From positions 4,898,001 to 4,962,000 of the forward strand of contig NZ_AP018439.1 of assembly GCF_009937955.1 (NCBI RefSeq): a DNA stretch of 64,000 nucleotides, given 5' to 3'. The first letter of the stretch is position 1, and each line of letters opens with the position of its first letter. Source of the stretch: Undibacterium sp. KW1 (GTDB taxonomy: Bacteria; Pseudomonadota; Gammaproteobacteria; Burkholderiales; Burkholderiaceae_D). Positions 55,530 through 64,000 of the stretch are shown here, in pieces. A program made the translations under genes and the position numbers. The notes under the pieces were generated by a model that searched no databases, was not told the origin of the DNA, and saw only the letters and a list, made by a program, of their open reading frames with translations.

Positions 55530-55858
55530 AGGCCACGCAGCAGGTCGGACAGCCAGTCCGCCTTGACCTCGGGTGGCAGACGCAGTTCCCAGCCTTGCGG
55601 GCTGCGCAACATCAGCCCTGTGGGAGCAGAAGGAGCAGATGTTACTTGCACGGGTAATAGCGCAATGCCGGGATGCTGCGCTTGGGATGCTGACTTATTC
55701 TCAACAGACTGTTCGGCGATGAGTGCGCGCCGCCAATAGTCGAAGGTGGAGAACTTGAGGCCTGCATGCTCGCAAAAGGCGCGCTGACTCAGTGCACTCT
55801 GCTGCCACTGGGTGATGTGCTGTTGCCACTGCTGCCGCTTGGCTTGATCTCGTTTCAT
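55526..55858 (-). CDS. tnpA: IS66 accessory protein TnpA
   Basis: A 110-residue IS66 Orf1-type DNA-binding protein (SQRAFCEHAGLKFSTFDYWRR) with a helix-turn-helix. I take the ATG at 55858 because GAGGAG precedes it; the frame stays open 16 codons further upstream. It ends overlapping tnpB. Confidence 0.88.
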   Translation of the reverse strand: MKRDQAKRQQWQQHITQWQQSALSQRAFCEHAGLKFSTFDYWRRALIAEQSVENKSASQAQHPGIALLPVQVTSAPSAPTGLMLRSPQGWELRLPPEVKADWLSDLLRGL

Positions 55859-55940
55859 ACTGCTCCTCTTTACTTGTGATGGGAGCGTGAGTCTGGATGA
55901 GGTCATCGTTCAATGCTAGATGGGGCGGCTGGACGCTTAC

Positions 55941-55948
55941 CTGGTAGG
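55941..55948. repeat. IS66 target duplication, right copy
   Basis: CTGGTAGG, matching 53510-53517. Confidence 0.9.
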
Positions 55949-56665
55949 TATGCAATGGTAAAGATATCGCACGTCGATGTGCAATGGAGACGTCTCTGAG
56001 GTCTTCCGGGCGCAATTGATGTTGGTATTTTTCGACAAACTCATCATCCCCCAGCAGCAGTTGGTGCCGGGTCGCCAGCAGGGGTGAAGCCAAGCCTATT
56101 CCGTCCAGTACAAACTTGGCATAGGCCACCCTGGCCTGCTTACGTTTACTGCCGAACTGTCCCAATAACCAGTCAGTGTCCAGCCACGGCGGCGCATGCT
56201 GATCACGCACGCAGTAGTCATAACTACTCCAGTGCCATTGCTCTGGCATTGCCACCATCCTGGCACGCACCGGATTGAGCACAATGTAGCGCGCCAGTTC
56301 CAATAAATGCGCTTCTTTTTGTACCAGGATAGCCTTGTACCTACCCTGGAACAAATGCCCCACTTGCTTGTGCCGACGATTGAAACACTGGGTATATAAA
56401 CCATTGAGTTGACGCATGCCCCGCGACAAATTGCCATCGATGGTTTCCACCAGCAGATGGTAGTGATTACTCATCTCGCAGTAAGCATGCACCACCCAGT
56501 TAAAGCGGTCGCAGACCTCTGCCAGTACCGTCAACCACTCTTGCCTGTCCTCATCATCCAAAAAGATATCCTCACGCCTGTCCCCGCGAGAAGTGACGTG
56601 ATACAAAGCACCTGCAAACTCTAGTCTTAGGGGTCTGGCCATTGCTCAAGCTCAACACAATTTTT

Positions 56666-56780
56666 GAAATGTATGAATGTAAGCGTAGTAATCGGCTCGC
56701 TGCCGAAAATCGCGCCGAAACAAACATTAAAATTTATTCATTGAAAATCAATGACTTAGAATGTTTACTTAAGAGACCTG
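56666..56780. repeat. 115-bp repeat linked to REP-associated transposase, copy 2
   Basis: Near-identical to 46277-46391, here with its transposase gene. It ends in the CTTAAGAGACCTGACCCC motif. The inverse motif GGGGTCAGGTCTC lies at the other end of the element (53320-53333), suggesting the element boundaries. Confidence 0.75.
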
Positions 56781-56789
56781 ACCCCGGCT

Positions 56790-57057
56790 TCCGCGTAGCA
56801 GCAAGTCTTCATTGGGTGCCTCTTATCGTCGCTTGTGCTCTCGTATGGACAAAGCGAAAGCCATTACTGCTGTTGCACACAAGCTGGCCAGGCTTATCTA
56901 CATGATGCTGACAAAAGGTGAAGAGTACACTGATCAAGGGCAACAATATTATGAAGAGCGCTATCGCGAACGCGTACTCCATCATCTCGCAAAGAAAGCC
57001 GAAAAACTGGGTTTAAAACTCGTCAGCAATGAGGGCTGCCAATTTAAATCCAACTAA
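56790..57057 (+). pseudogene. IS110-family transposase, C-terminal fragment
   Basis: From about 56,800 to 57,054 the plus strand encodes GASYRRLCSRMDKAKAITAV, then HKLARLIYMMLTKGEEYTDQ and RYRERVLHHLAKKAEKLGLKL, the characteristic C-terminus of IS110-family transposases. The catalytic parts are missing. It is bracketed by AAGAGACCTGACCCC motifs on both sides. Confidence 0.7.
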
Positions 57058-57176
57058 ATCAAAGACTTAGATTTGTTTCTTAAGAGACCTGACCCCACCT
57101 TTCTTTGCAAAATCAAAGGTTTGGGCACCTGTGTACCAACATTACCGGCAACTTGGCTGGCCATCAACGGCCACCA

Positions 57177-57269
57177 TGATGATCATCGCCCGTAAAATAT
57201 TACGGATCGCTTTTACCTTGTTCAAGAACAAGACCGACTTTAATCCTGATCTGATCACAATAAAAACTT
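57177..57269 (+). pseudogene. second IS110-type transposase remnant
   Basis: Encodes about 30 residues (MIIARKILRIAFTLFKNKTD) like the very C-terminus of IS110/IS1111 transposases, followed by TTGACGGGAACCATAGA as found at ends of such elements. No other part is present. Confidence 0.45.
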
Positions 57270-57354
57270 GACGGGAACCATAGAATCTAATCGGAGGCAT
57301 CGTGGGCTGTCCAGCAAAGTGGAGGGGAATTCCCGTGCAAATCAACACTACTAA

Positions 57355-57783
57355 TTACTTCAAAAAAGCGCCGTATGCATCCAATTGAATAGAAATTTCT
57401 AAATCAGCAACCCTACGAAGGATTTGCCAATCAAGGATTAATCCAGCAGTCCCTTCAAAAAACCATCCAATAAAAAAGTGCATTTGACCGCCGGAAGACG
57501 TCATTTTAACAATGTCGCTCTTTTTCGACTCCAATAGGTCAAGCGTTCGATTGATGGCAGCCTCCAAAGTATCATCCTGATCAAAATCTAATGTACATGT
57601 ACAAAAGGACTGTTTATGTACTCCACCCAACAATCTGCCGTCTTTAGTTTTTCTTACTTCCCCGGCAGTATTCCATTTCCATGGAATCAGTCCAATAAGA
57701 TCACAAAATACCAATAAATCTAGCTCAGGATGCGTCATCCTTAAAGATAGAGAAAATTCCTTATTCTTGCGTGGCGTCTTCAT
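57355..57783 (-). CDS. putative DUF4279-like immunity protein of cassette 3
   Basis: A 142-residue cytoplasmic protein with the pattern of DUF4279-type immunity proteins: a first strand-helix part (EFSLSLRMTHPELDLLVFCDLIGL), KDGRLLGGVHKQSFCTCTLDF and a C-terminal ADLEISIQLDAYG. Its ATG overlaps the toxin stop as TGATG. Close coupling to the Rhs tip marks it as the likely immunity gene; a cytoplasmic protein fits a toxin acting in the cytoplasm. Confidence 0.65.
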   Translation of the reverse strand: MKTPRKNKEFSLSLRMTHPELDLLVFCDLIGLIPWKWNTAGEVRKTKDGRLLGGVHKQSFCTCTLDFDQDDTLEAAINRTLDLLESKKSDIVKMTSSGGQMHFFIGWFFEGTAGLILDWQILRRVADLEISIQLDAYGAFLK

Positions 57784-59822
57784 CAACAGTCATCCCTCTT
57801 ATTTCTATTCCCGTTTCGACCATTCTTTCCTCCTTTTCCGCCAGGCTTTTTATTTGACTTTGTATCTGGTGGACCGTGATTAATTCCCTTTCCATCAACA
57901 TCGCTGGTCCAAACATCTCCCGCTGGTGAAATGCCTGTCCAATCTTTAGGTCCCGCGTTAACCCCATCCTTGATTTCGTGTACCGTATCTCTGTCCCAAC
58001 CTTGTTCATCAATACCTCTAGTTCCTCGTGGGGCATCAGTTGGTTTTGATTCATTGCCTGGTTTCGCTCCAGCGTTTGCGACCCAATTCGCTGCTTTTCG
58101 AACACTGTCCCAATTCCACGTCGGCAAATTAGCACTTGGTTTTGACCAATTAGTGTTTTGGCTCATATACCAAGCACCACCAATTACAACCCCAATACAT
58201 GGGAGACACAATCCAGTGGGATCAACGCCATCAAGTGGACTGCTATTCACATAGTCATAAGTGGAGAGACTACCGCCATAGAGACCAATCGGATCACTCT
58301 GAACATACCTGCCCGCCTGCGGATCATAATCCCTATAGTAATTGTAATGCAGCCCCGTCTCAGCATCATACTGCTGTCCAGCGAATCGCAAATTGAAGAC
58401 GAACTTAGCCGTTGCCTGCGTCGGTTGCTCATTCGGCAGTGACTCTCCAAACGGCGCACTATCCCAGCGCCAGACCTCATTACCATTCTGGTCTGTGATC
58501 ACACGCGGCGTATCTATCTGGTCCGTATGGATATCATAAATCTTTGGTGCACTTGCCGTCACTGCGACCGGTACTGCTACTGAGGTCGTGCTTACCCCCA
58601 GGTTGTCCGTGGCTTTTGCCGTCAGGCTGTAACTCCCCTGCGCCACATTCGCCCAGTTGGTCGTGTACGGTGCCTGCGTGACTGTGGCAATGCTGTTGGT
58701 TCCGTTGAGGAACTCGACTTGCGCTATCGTGCCGTCGCTGTCTGTTGCTGTTGCATTCAGGATGATGGTCGCTGGTGCGGTGGCGTTGGCGGGGTTGGCT
58801 GTGAGGCTGACCGTTGGAGCGCTGTTGTTGATGACATTGACAGTCACAGGTGCTGTGGTTGCCGTGGCGCTCTTGTTGTCGGTCGCCTTGGCGGTGATGT
58901 TATAGCTGTTCGCTGTCACATTCGTCCAGTTGACGCTGTAGGTGTTGCCGTTGGTGGTCGTTGGTGCGGTGGCTGTGCCTATCAGTGTTGCGCCCTGGTA
59001 AAACTCGACCTTGGCAATCGTGCTGCCGGATGCGGGGGTGGCTGTTGCTGCGAGGCTGATGTCTGCTGGTGCAATGAAGCTGCCGTTCGCCGGTGCTGTC
59101 TGTGTCGTCTGCTTGAGGGCAGGCGTCAGGCTGACGGTTGGTGGCGTTGTCGCTGCTGCCTTGACCTGGACACTGGCGGCATTGCTGGTTTGTGTGATGC
59201 TTTGGCTGTCTGTTGCTTTGGCGGTGATGCTGTAAGTGCCGACTGCGGCATTGGTCCAGTTGTAGGTATAAGGGCTGGCTGTGGCGCTGCCGAGCAGGGT
59301 GGTGCCGTTGTAGAACTCGATTTTACTGATTGTGCCTTTGCTGTCTGTTGCTGTGGCTGTCATGGCAATGGGCGTGCCTACCGTGACGCTGGCGTTGTTG
59401 GCCGGTGCGGTCAAATTCACCGTGATGGGGTTGGTGACGGTGATGCTGATGAAGTTACTTGTCGCGGTGCCGCTGAGGTTGTCGGTGGCTTTGGCGGTGA
59501 TGGTATAGCTGCCGGGGGCGACATTGGTCCAGTTGTAGCTGTAGGGAGCGGTCGTGCTGCTGCCGAGTAAGGTGGTGCCGTTGTAGAACTCGACTTTGCT
59601 GATCGTGCCATCATTGTCAGCCGCATTGGCTGACAGGGTGATGCTGGCTTTGCCGACAACGCTGCTGTTGTTGGCGGGTGCCGTGAGGCTGACCGTGGGG
59701 GCGTTGTTGACGATGGCAGCTATTGCTGTGGAGGTCTTGCTTTCATTGTGGCTATTTGTCGCTTTGGCGGTGAGGCTGTAGCTGCCGGTGGTGACGTTGG
59801 TCCAGTTGTAGACGTAGGGGGC
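57783..59822 (-). pseudogene. Rhs component C: Ig repeats, Rhs core and toxin tip (after frameshift)
   Basis: Continuation, in the other frame, of the ORF that starts at 60184. It holds the rest of Ig-like repeat 1 and repeats 2-5, then the Rhs hyperconserved core (HTDQIDTPRVITDQNGNEVW; YDAETGLHYNYYRDYDP; GRYVQSDPIGLYGG). The tip of about 140 residues contains RDTVHEIKDGVNAGPKDW and a basic Lys/Gly-rich tail, a polymorphic-toxin domain I cannot name with certainty. A single missing base near 59822 separates it from its signal peptide. The frame is otherwise intact. Confidence 0.8.
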
Positions 59823-60184
59823 GTGGTGACTGCACCCAGCAAAGTACTGCCTTGGTAGAACTCGACTTTGCTGATGGTGTCGCCACTGCTGGCGGCAACG
59901 GCTGTCAGGGTAATGGCTGCTGGTGAAGTGTAGCGGGCATTGTTCGTCGGGGTGTTCAGGCCGACGGTGGGTGCGACGGCGAAGGCTGGGCTGCTGATGG
60001 CGAGGCTGCCCAGTCCTGTGATGCAGGTCAGGGCTGCGCTGAGGGCTGCTCTGCTGAGTGATGGTTGGTAAAACAAATTTTTCTCCCCTGCCATCAGGTC
60101 TGCTCTCGTGGGTGACTTGATGGCTGTTTTTTCAGTAATGGGTTTGACTCTTGGATGCTTGTCTCTGGCTACCAGTTTCATCAT
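59720..60184 (-). CDS. Rhs component C, N-terminal part with signal peptide
   Basis: Starts at 60184, overlapping the stop of component B as ATGA. After a long basic lead it has a hydrophobic signal segment ending SSPAFAVAP near residue 70, then the first Ig-like repeat (TNNARYTSPAAITLTAVAAS; KVEFYQGSTLLGAVTT). From about 59,822 the frame departs from the repeat pattern (PPTSTTGPTSPP) and stops at 59720; one extra base would lead into the next 680 codons. So this is the 5' part of one gene with a one-base deletion or sequencing error. Confidence 0.75.
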   Translation of the reverse strand: MMKLVARDKHPRVKPITEKTAIKSPTRADLMAGEKNLFYQPSLSRAALSAALTCITGLGSLAISSPAFAVAPTVGLNTPTNNARYTSPAAITLTAVAASSGDTISKVEFYQGSTLLGAVTTPPTSTTGPTSPPAATASPPKRQIATMKARPPQQ

Positions 60185-61593
60185 TTGATGACCGCCACCG
60201 GAATGTTATCCAGATAGACGTAATCCACATCACCTTGCCCATTGCGTTCGCTGATGAGCCTGCCGTTCATGTCGTAGTGGTAGACGGTGTTCGTTGCGGG
60301 ATTGCTGCCATTGGCGGGAACGTTCTTTTGTACGCGCTGGCCCAGGGCATTGATCTGGTATTGGACAGTACCAATGGCTGTCGTTGCAGTGATCATGCGG
60401 CCACGGGCGTCATAGCTGAACTGGTTGATGCCGTTGTTGGTGATGCTGCCATTGGGGTCAGTGGCAACAGGTTTGACCTGGCTATCAGTCACCTGGGCCA
60501 GTCGGTTGCTGGTGCTGGCGTAGCTGTAGCTGGTGTTGGCGGCGCCATTGGTCTTGGTGCTGCGGTTACCGACGGCATCGTAGCTGAAGCTTTGGCTGGT
60601 TTGTGGTGTGAGGTAGCTGGTCAGGCGGTCAAGGGTGTCGTAGCCGTAGGTAGCCTGGCGGTTGGGGTTGTTGACTTCGTTGATGGTGGCAATACGGCCA
60701 CCGGCATCGTAGGTAATGGCTTGTACTTTGTTGCTGAGGGTAAAACTGGCAATGCGGCCTTCGTTGTCAAAGCCGCGTGTGTAGTTTTGACCAGCGCTGT
60801 TGCGGTAGCTTTGTACGCCGCTGAAGGGGCGGTAAGTTGCCTGGCTCAGGATGGTGGCAGCAATGCCGTCTTTGCTGGTGTCAATCTGGGTGATGCGCCC
60901 GAGGGCATCACGGGTGTAGCTGATCTGGCGGCCATTGGGGTAGGTCAGACTGCTTAACCGGCCTGCTGTGTCGTACTGGTAGCGGGTGACATTATTGACG
61001 CTGTTCATCACGCGGGTTTCTGTCAACACGCGGCCACGCATGTCGTAGGTGTAGCTGATGCTGCTGTTCTGGTCGCTGATGGTGCTGAGGCGGCCTTTGG
61101 CATTGGTACCCTGGTCATAGGTATAGGTGGTGACGCTGTTGTCGTGGTAGGTGATGCTGGTGATGCGGTTGAGGACATCATAGGTGTAGCGGGTGATTTG
61201 TCCTTTGGCGTCTTTTTTGGTGAGGACATTGCCTGCCGCATCGACGGTGAGTATGGTGTCGCCGGTGTCGGGGCTAGTGAGGCCCAGCTGGTTACCGAGA
61301 CCATCAACATTATATAAAGTGGAGAGGTTGCGGGCATCGGTGACTTTGGTGAGGCGGTCTTGTCCGTTATATTCATAGCGGGTGATTTTATTGTCAGCGT
61401 CAGTCTGGGTCTTCAGGCGACCGAGTGCATCATATTCGAGTATGGTGATGGAGTTGTTGGCATTGAAGCTTTTGGTGACATTGCCCATGGCATCATAGGC
61501 AAACTGGCAGGTGGTGCTGGCAACAGTCTGGCCATACAGGCTGATCAATGTGGCGGCGAGTATGCTTCGTTTCATCAGGATAGATTTTTTCAT
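60181..61593 (-). CDS. Rhs component B: YD-repeat protein with signal peptide
   Basis: A 470-residue YD-repeat protein. It begins with its own signal peptide (MKRSILAATLISLYGQTVAS), then about fifteen YD repeats (EYDALGRLKTQTDADNKITRYEYNG and similar). It ends MNGRLISERNGQGDVDYVYLDNIPVAVIK, the segment that in ordinary Rhs proteins directly precedes the H-x-DHLxTPR core. The core itself is in component C. ATGA overlaps join it to both neighbours. A separately exported middle part of an Rhs shell is unusual. Confidence 0.85.
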   Translation of the reverse strand: MKKSILMKRSILAATLISLYGQTVASTTCQFAYDAMGNVTKSFNANNSITILEYDALGRLKTQTDADNKITRYEYNGQDRLTKVTDARNLSTLYNVDGLGNQLGLTSPDTGDTILTVDAAGNVLTKKDAKGQITRYTYDVLNRITSITYHDNSVTTYTYDQGTNAKGRLSTISDQNSSISYTYDMRGRVLTETRVMNSVNNVTRYQYDTAGRLSSLTYPNGRQISYTRDALGRITQIDTSKDGIAATILSQATYRPFSGVQSYRNSAGQNYTRGFDNEGRIASFTLSNKVQAITYDAGGRIATINEVNNPNRQATYGYDTLDRLTSYLTPQTSQSFSYDAVGNRSTKTNGAANTSYSYASTSNRLAQVTDSQVKPVATDPNGSITNNGINQFSYDARGRMITATTAIGTVQYQINALGQRVQKNVPANGSNPATNTVYHYDMNGRLISERNGQGDVDYVYLDNIPVAVIK

Positions 61594-64000
61594 TGGACGC
61601 CTCCGGTCACTTTTTGCAGGCGGTTGAGGGCGTCATAAATGCGGTCAATCTGGCGTGTGAGGTTGCCACTGCTGTCAGTGGTGGTTTCATTGATGCGGTT
61701 ACCCATATTGTCGAGGGTGTAGGTGATGCTGTTGCCTAAGTTGTCGCTGACTTTTGTGAGGCGGTGGGCATCGTCGTAGGTGTAGCTGATGCTGCTGTTG
61801 TCTGGCAAGGTGACTTTGATCATCTGGCCTGCATTGTCGTAATCGTAGGTGGTGGTTTCTGACTGGCCGTCACCTGTGCTGACTTTTTGTTTGAGCCAGC
61901 CGCGTGGCGTGTACGTCAGAGTAGTGACGAGCCCATTGGGGTCGGTGATCTGGCCTACTCTGCCGTTGGCGTCGTAGTTATCCAGGGTGGTGATGTGGCC
62001 AGCGGCGTTGGTGATGGTGCTGAGGTTGCCTTTGGTGTCGTAGACGTAGGTGGTTTTATCAACGACATCGGTGCGCGGGCCGGTGACGGTCAGGACCTGA
62101 CCTACTTCATTGTAGGTGTAGCTCCAGGTGCGGGGGCTGCCTGTCACTGTGGCATTGGCACCCTGGCTACCGTTCACGTCGCTGGTGGTTTGTTCTGTTC
62201 TGGTCAGGACGTTGCCTTTGCTGTCGTACGTATAAGTGGTACGCAGCAAGGGGACGTTGATTTGCAGGGGAGACGTAAAATTGGCATGCCAGCTGGTGGT
62301 GGTGGTTTGGGCCACTGCCGTGCCGCTCGCGTCAACACGTTTAGTTTCGAGGTTACGGCTCAGGTCATATTCGTAGGTGGTGATGGTGCCATTAAAATCA
62401 GTGGTGCTGGCGATATTGCCGTTGGCGTCATAGGTTTTGTTGCTGATGTTGGCGCAATTCACGCAAGGCTGGTCAACGCCGGTATTGCCGAGAGTATTGA
62501 GCATGGCTTTGAACTGGTAGGTTGCCGTTACCTTTTGCGGATTGGCGCTGGTACCAAGGTAGGTATCAACCACTGTAGATTGCACGCCGCTGGCATTGGC
62601 AGCAACGAAGCTGAGGGTGACTTTTTCTACACCGCCTGCATGCTGTGAAGATGTTGCACGGCCCATGCAGTCATAGGTCCAGCTGGCATAGCGCTTGCCG
62701 TTTTCGTCTATGATGCCGGTCAATACATAGGGCAGGCCACCAGAGCCATTACCCACTGAACTGGCATAGTCGCAGGCATTACCGCCATTAATATTGCTGG
62801 CCTCGTTGTACACATAGCTGCGGGTTTTGCCGTCAGGATAAGTGACTGAAGTAAGATTACTTGCATTGCAAGAAATACTCTGCGTGTTGCTGCCGCACCC
62901 CCCTGTCACACCATCGTAGGCATACTGATATTGTCCACCCGCCGGGTCAGTAATATTGTTGATGCGTCCCTTGGCGTCATAACTGAACTTGATCTGTTTG
63001 TTCCAGTTATCTGTCACGCACAAGAGCTTGCCTGCCTTCAGCGTCGGCCCTGCATTTGCCGTACCACAAACCGGCGCATCGGCCGGAAGACGACTGACTG
63101 TGGTGTCGTTCGTCGCGCCCGAACTATACGTCAGTTTATAGACAACACCATTTCTTTTGGTGATGGAAATCAAACGGCCTTTAGCGTCATATTGCTCTAC
63201 TTCGTCGATTGATGTATTGCGCAAAGTCCAGCCAGTGACAGTCGTATTGTCGGCATTGTACTGAGCGAGCAGCTTGAAGTCAGCATTGGAATCACCCTGC
63301 CAGACCAGGCCATTGCGATTAAAAAAGACTTTATTTCCCCGTGGGCGTGTAACAGATACCGCTTCAGGGACCGTTGCAGTTGTCGTTGCTGGTTTGTTTT
63401 CACACCAGTATGCCTGATAGTCTGCAGAAATATAGCAATCAGAACGTGACTGATTGAGTGTCAAAGCCGCCTCTGGCTGTATGCGGGATTCAAAGTTGTG
63501 TGTCCACCTGCGACCAAACTGATTAACATCTGCAGAACCAGGCTTGAATGGATTACTGTCATAAAAGCGGGTAATGCTAAGATCACTGATATGAGCGACG
63601 CTAAATTCTTTTTCAGCTTGAACTTTTGCGCCAGTTGCAATTGAAATAGGGTTACCGCAAGAGGGGTTGGGGCCACCACCATCACCAGAGCCTGGACACA
63701 TTTTGGGTGGCTCAGGTTGCGGCGGCTGATTGTAAACGCTAATGCAAGCCTGTTGCTTGCTGAACCAGCGGTAATAAGATGCTTGGCAGACACATGCCTT
63801 TGCAGCTTTACTGTATATGGTATTGGATGGGCAAACATATTGATAACTCGTAATCATCCCATGCTCTGAAACGACCTCTCTGCCATCGTACAGATAATTG
63901 CTGCAATAAATCGCAAATAGTGGATGCTCTTCATTTTCATCAGGAGGTGACGTATATTTAATTTCTTTCAAGCGCCCTGCTTGACCATCCAGCCAACTTG
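61590..64000 (-). CDS. Rhs component A: DUF6531 and YD-repeat protein, 5' end outside window
   Basis: At least 793 residues; the frame remains open to the window edge (SWLDGQAGRLKEIKYT), so the start lies beyond 64000. A Cys-rich, Pro-rich lead is followed by the Rhs N-terminal DUF6531-type signature (GNPISIATGAKVQAEKEFSV; LSITRFYDSN; GRRWTHNFESRIQ) and many YD repeats (YDAKGRINNITDPAGGQYQYAYDG). It ends LTRQIDRIYDALNRLQKVTGGVQ and overlaps component B by ATGA. It supplies the first part of the Rhs shell. Confidence 0.88.
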   Translation of the reverse strand, partial: SWLDGQAGRLKEIKYTSPPDENEEHPLFAIYCSNYLYDGREVVSEHGMITSYQYVCPSNTIYSKAAKACVCQASYYRWFSKQQACISVYNQPPQPEPPKMCPGSGDGGGPNPSCGNPISIATGAKVQAEKEFSVAHISDLSITRFYDSNPFKPGSADVNQFGRRWTHNFESRIQPEAALTLNQSRSDCYISADYQAYWCENKPATTTATVPEAVSVTRPRGNKVFFNRNGLVWQGDSNADFKLLAQYNADNTTVTGWTLRNTSIDEVEQYDAKGRLISITKRNGVVYKLTYSSGATNDTTVSRLPADAPVCGTANAGPTLKAGKLLCVTDNWNKQIKFSYDAKGRINNITDPAGGQYQYAYDGVTGGCGSNTQSISCNASNLTSVTYPDGKTRSYVYNEASNINGGNACDYASSVGNGSGGLPYVLTGIIDENGKRYASWTYDCMGRATSSQHAGGVEKVTLSFVAANASGVQSTVVDTYLGTSANPQKVTATYQFKAMLNTLGNTGVDQPCVNCANISNKTYDANGNIASTTDFNGTITTYEYDLSRNLETKRVDASGTAVAQTTTTSWHANFTSPLQINVPLLRTTYTYDSKGNVLTRTEQTTSDVNGSQGANATVTGSPRTWSYTYNEVGQVLTVTGPRTDVVDKTTYVYDTKGNLSTITNAAGHITTLDNYDANGRVGQITDPNGLVTTLTYTPRGWLKQKVSTGDGQSETTTYDYDNAGQMIKVTLPDNSSISYTYDDAHRLTKVSDNLGNSITYTLDNMGNRINETTTDSSGNLTRQIDRIYDALNRLQKVTGGVQ

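Larger units (their letters stand above)
53518..55940 (-). mobile_element. complete IS66-family insertion sequence
   Basis: A 2,423-bp element with perfect 20-bp terminal inverted repeats GTAAGCGTCCAGCCGCCCCA, eight-base duplications and intact tnpA, tnpB and tnpC in order. It sits in the REP-associated transposase gene. All three genes are open, so it may be active. Confidence 0.95.
53351..56642 (-). pseudogene. REP-associated tyrosine transposase interrupted by IS66
   Basis: Starts at 56642 (MARPLRLEFAGALYHVTSRG) and has the family HUH motif region YCEMSNHYHLLVE and YIVLNPVRARMV. The IS66 splits it after LPLHTYQ; the remainder, ENFSDRNEAMAQAYRSGAYS and a helix-turn-helix ending at 53351, is in frame once the IS and one target duplication are removed, giving 286 residues. 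These enzymes mobilise REP palindromes. Before the IS66 arrived it was intact. Confidence 0.88.

Noticed and set aside
58719..59570. 283-codon plus-strand frame rich in Cys and Gly
   Set aside because: Antisense of Ig-like repeats; repetitive codons on the true strand create it.
60151..60957. 268-codon plus-strand frame over Rhs component B
   Set aside because: Antisense shadow of YD repeats.

Overview
The window looks like a chromosomal segment of a Gram-negative betaproteobacterium, most likely Burkholderiales (Oxalobacteraceae-like). This is an inference from the porin, MHS-type carboxylate transporter, LysR, MCE-transport and TonB-receptor genes, from moderate GC content and from the style of the intergenic palindromes. 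No rRNA, tRNA or CRISPR array was recognised.

Positions 1-31.2 kb are mostly ordinary core and metabolic genes. They include a stress and envelope group (PRC-barrel protein with a frameshift, AsmA, ferritin-like protein, DUF883 protein), a four-gene MCE lipid-transport operon (permease, ATPase, MCE protein, lipoprotein), a YihY-type membrane protein and a sorbosone-dehydrogenase-like protein. A multi-PAS GGDEF/EAL sensor, a ChaA-type exchanger and a divergently organised carboxylate-uptake cluster follow (LysR and DctA-like symporter facing porin, ModA-like binding protein and MFS transporter). The block ends with fumarase, a ClpP-like membrane protein and a phosphodiesterase lipoprotein.

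Positions 31.2-44.2 kb are accessory. A 550-bp gene-free nest of inverted repeats precedes a large TonB-dependent receptor. Next is a two-gene unit whose products resemble the two halves of VioB, the indole-3-pyruvate imine dimer synthase of violacein synthesis, encoded separately and in reversed order. Its first gene is preceded by a 17-codon ORF with a strong ribosome binding site that overlaps it by ATGA. Then come a DUF3060 protein, a GNAT enzyme, a LysR regulator and small secreted or immunity-like genes.

Positions 44.2-64.0 kb form a polymorphic-toxin island on the minus strand, littered with mobile DNA (degenerate IS4, intact IS66, an IS66-interrupted REP-associated transposase, IS110 scraps). 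The main locus enters from the right edge as three ORFs joined by ATGA overlaps: an Rhs N-terminal part, an Rhs middle part with its own signal peptide, and a third ORF with its own signal peptide, five Ig-like repeats, the Rhs hyperconserved core and a variable toxin tip, followed by an immunity gene. The third ORF carries a one-base frameshift. Two 5'-truncated copies of the third ORF lie downstream, each with a different tip and its own immunity-type gene; one copy is a mosaic of the others. The arrangement suggests a split, separately exported Rhs machine with one expression locus and silent tip cassettes. This is the most unusual system in the window.
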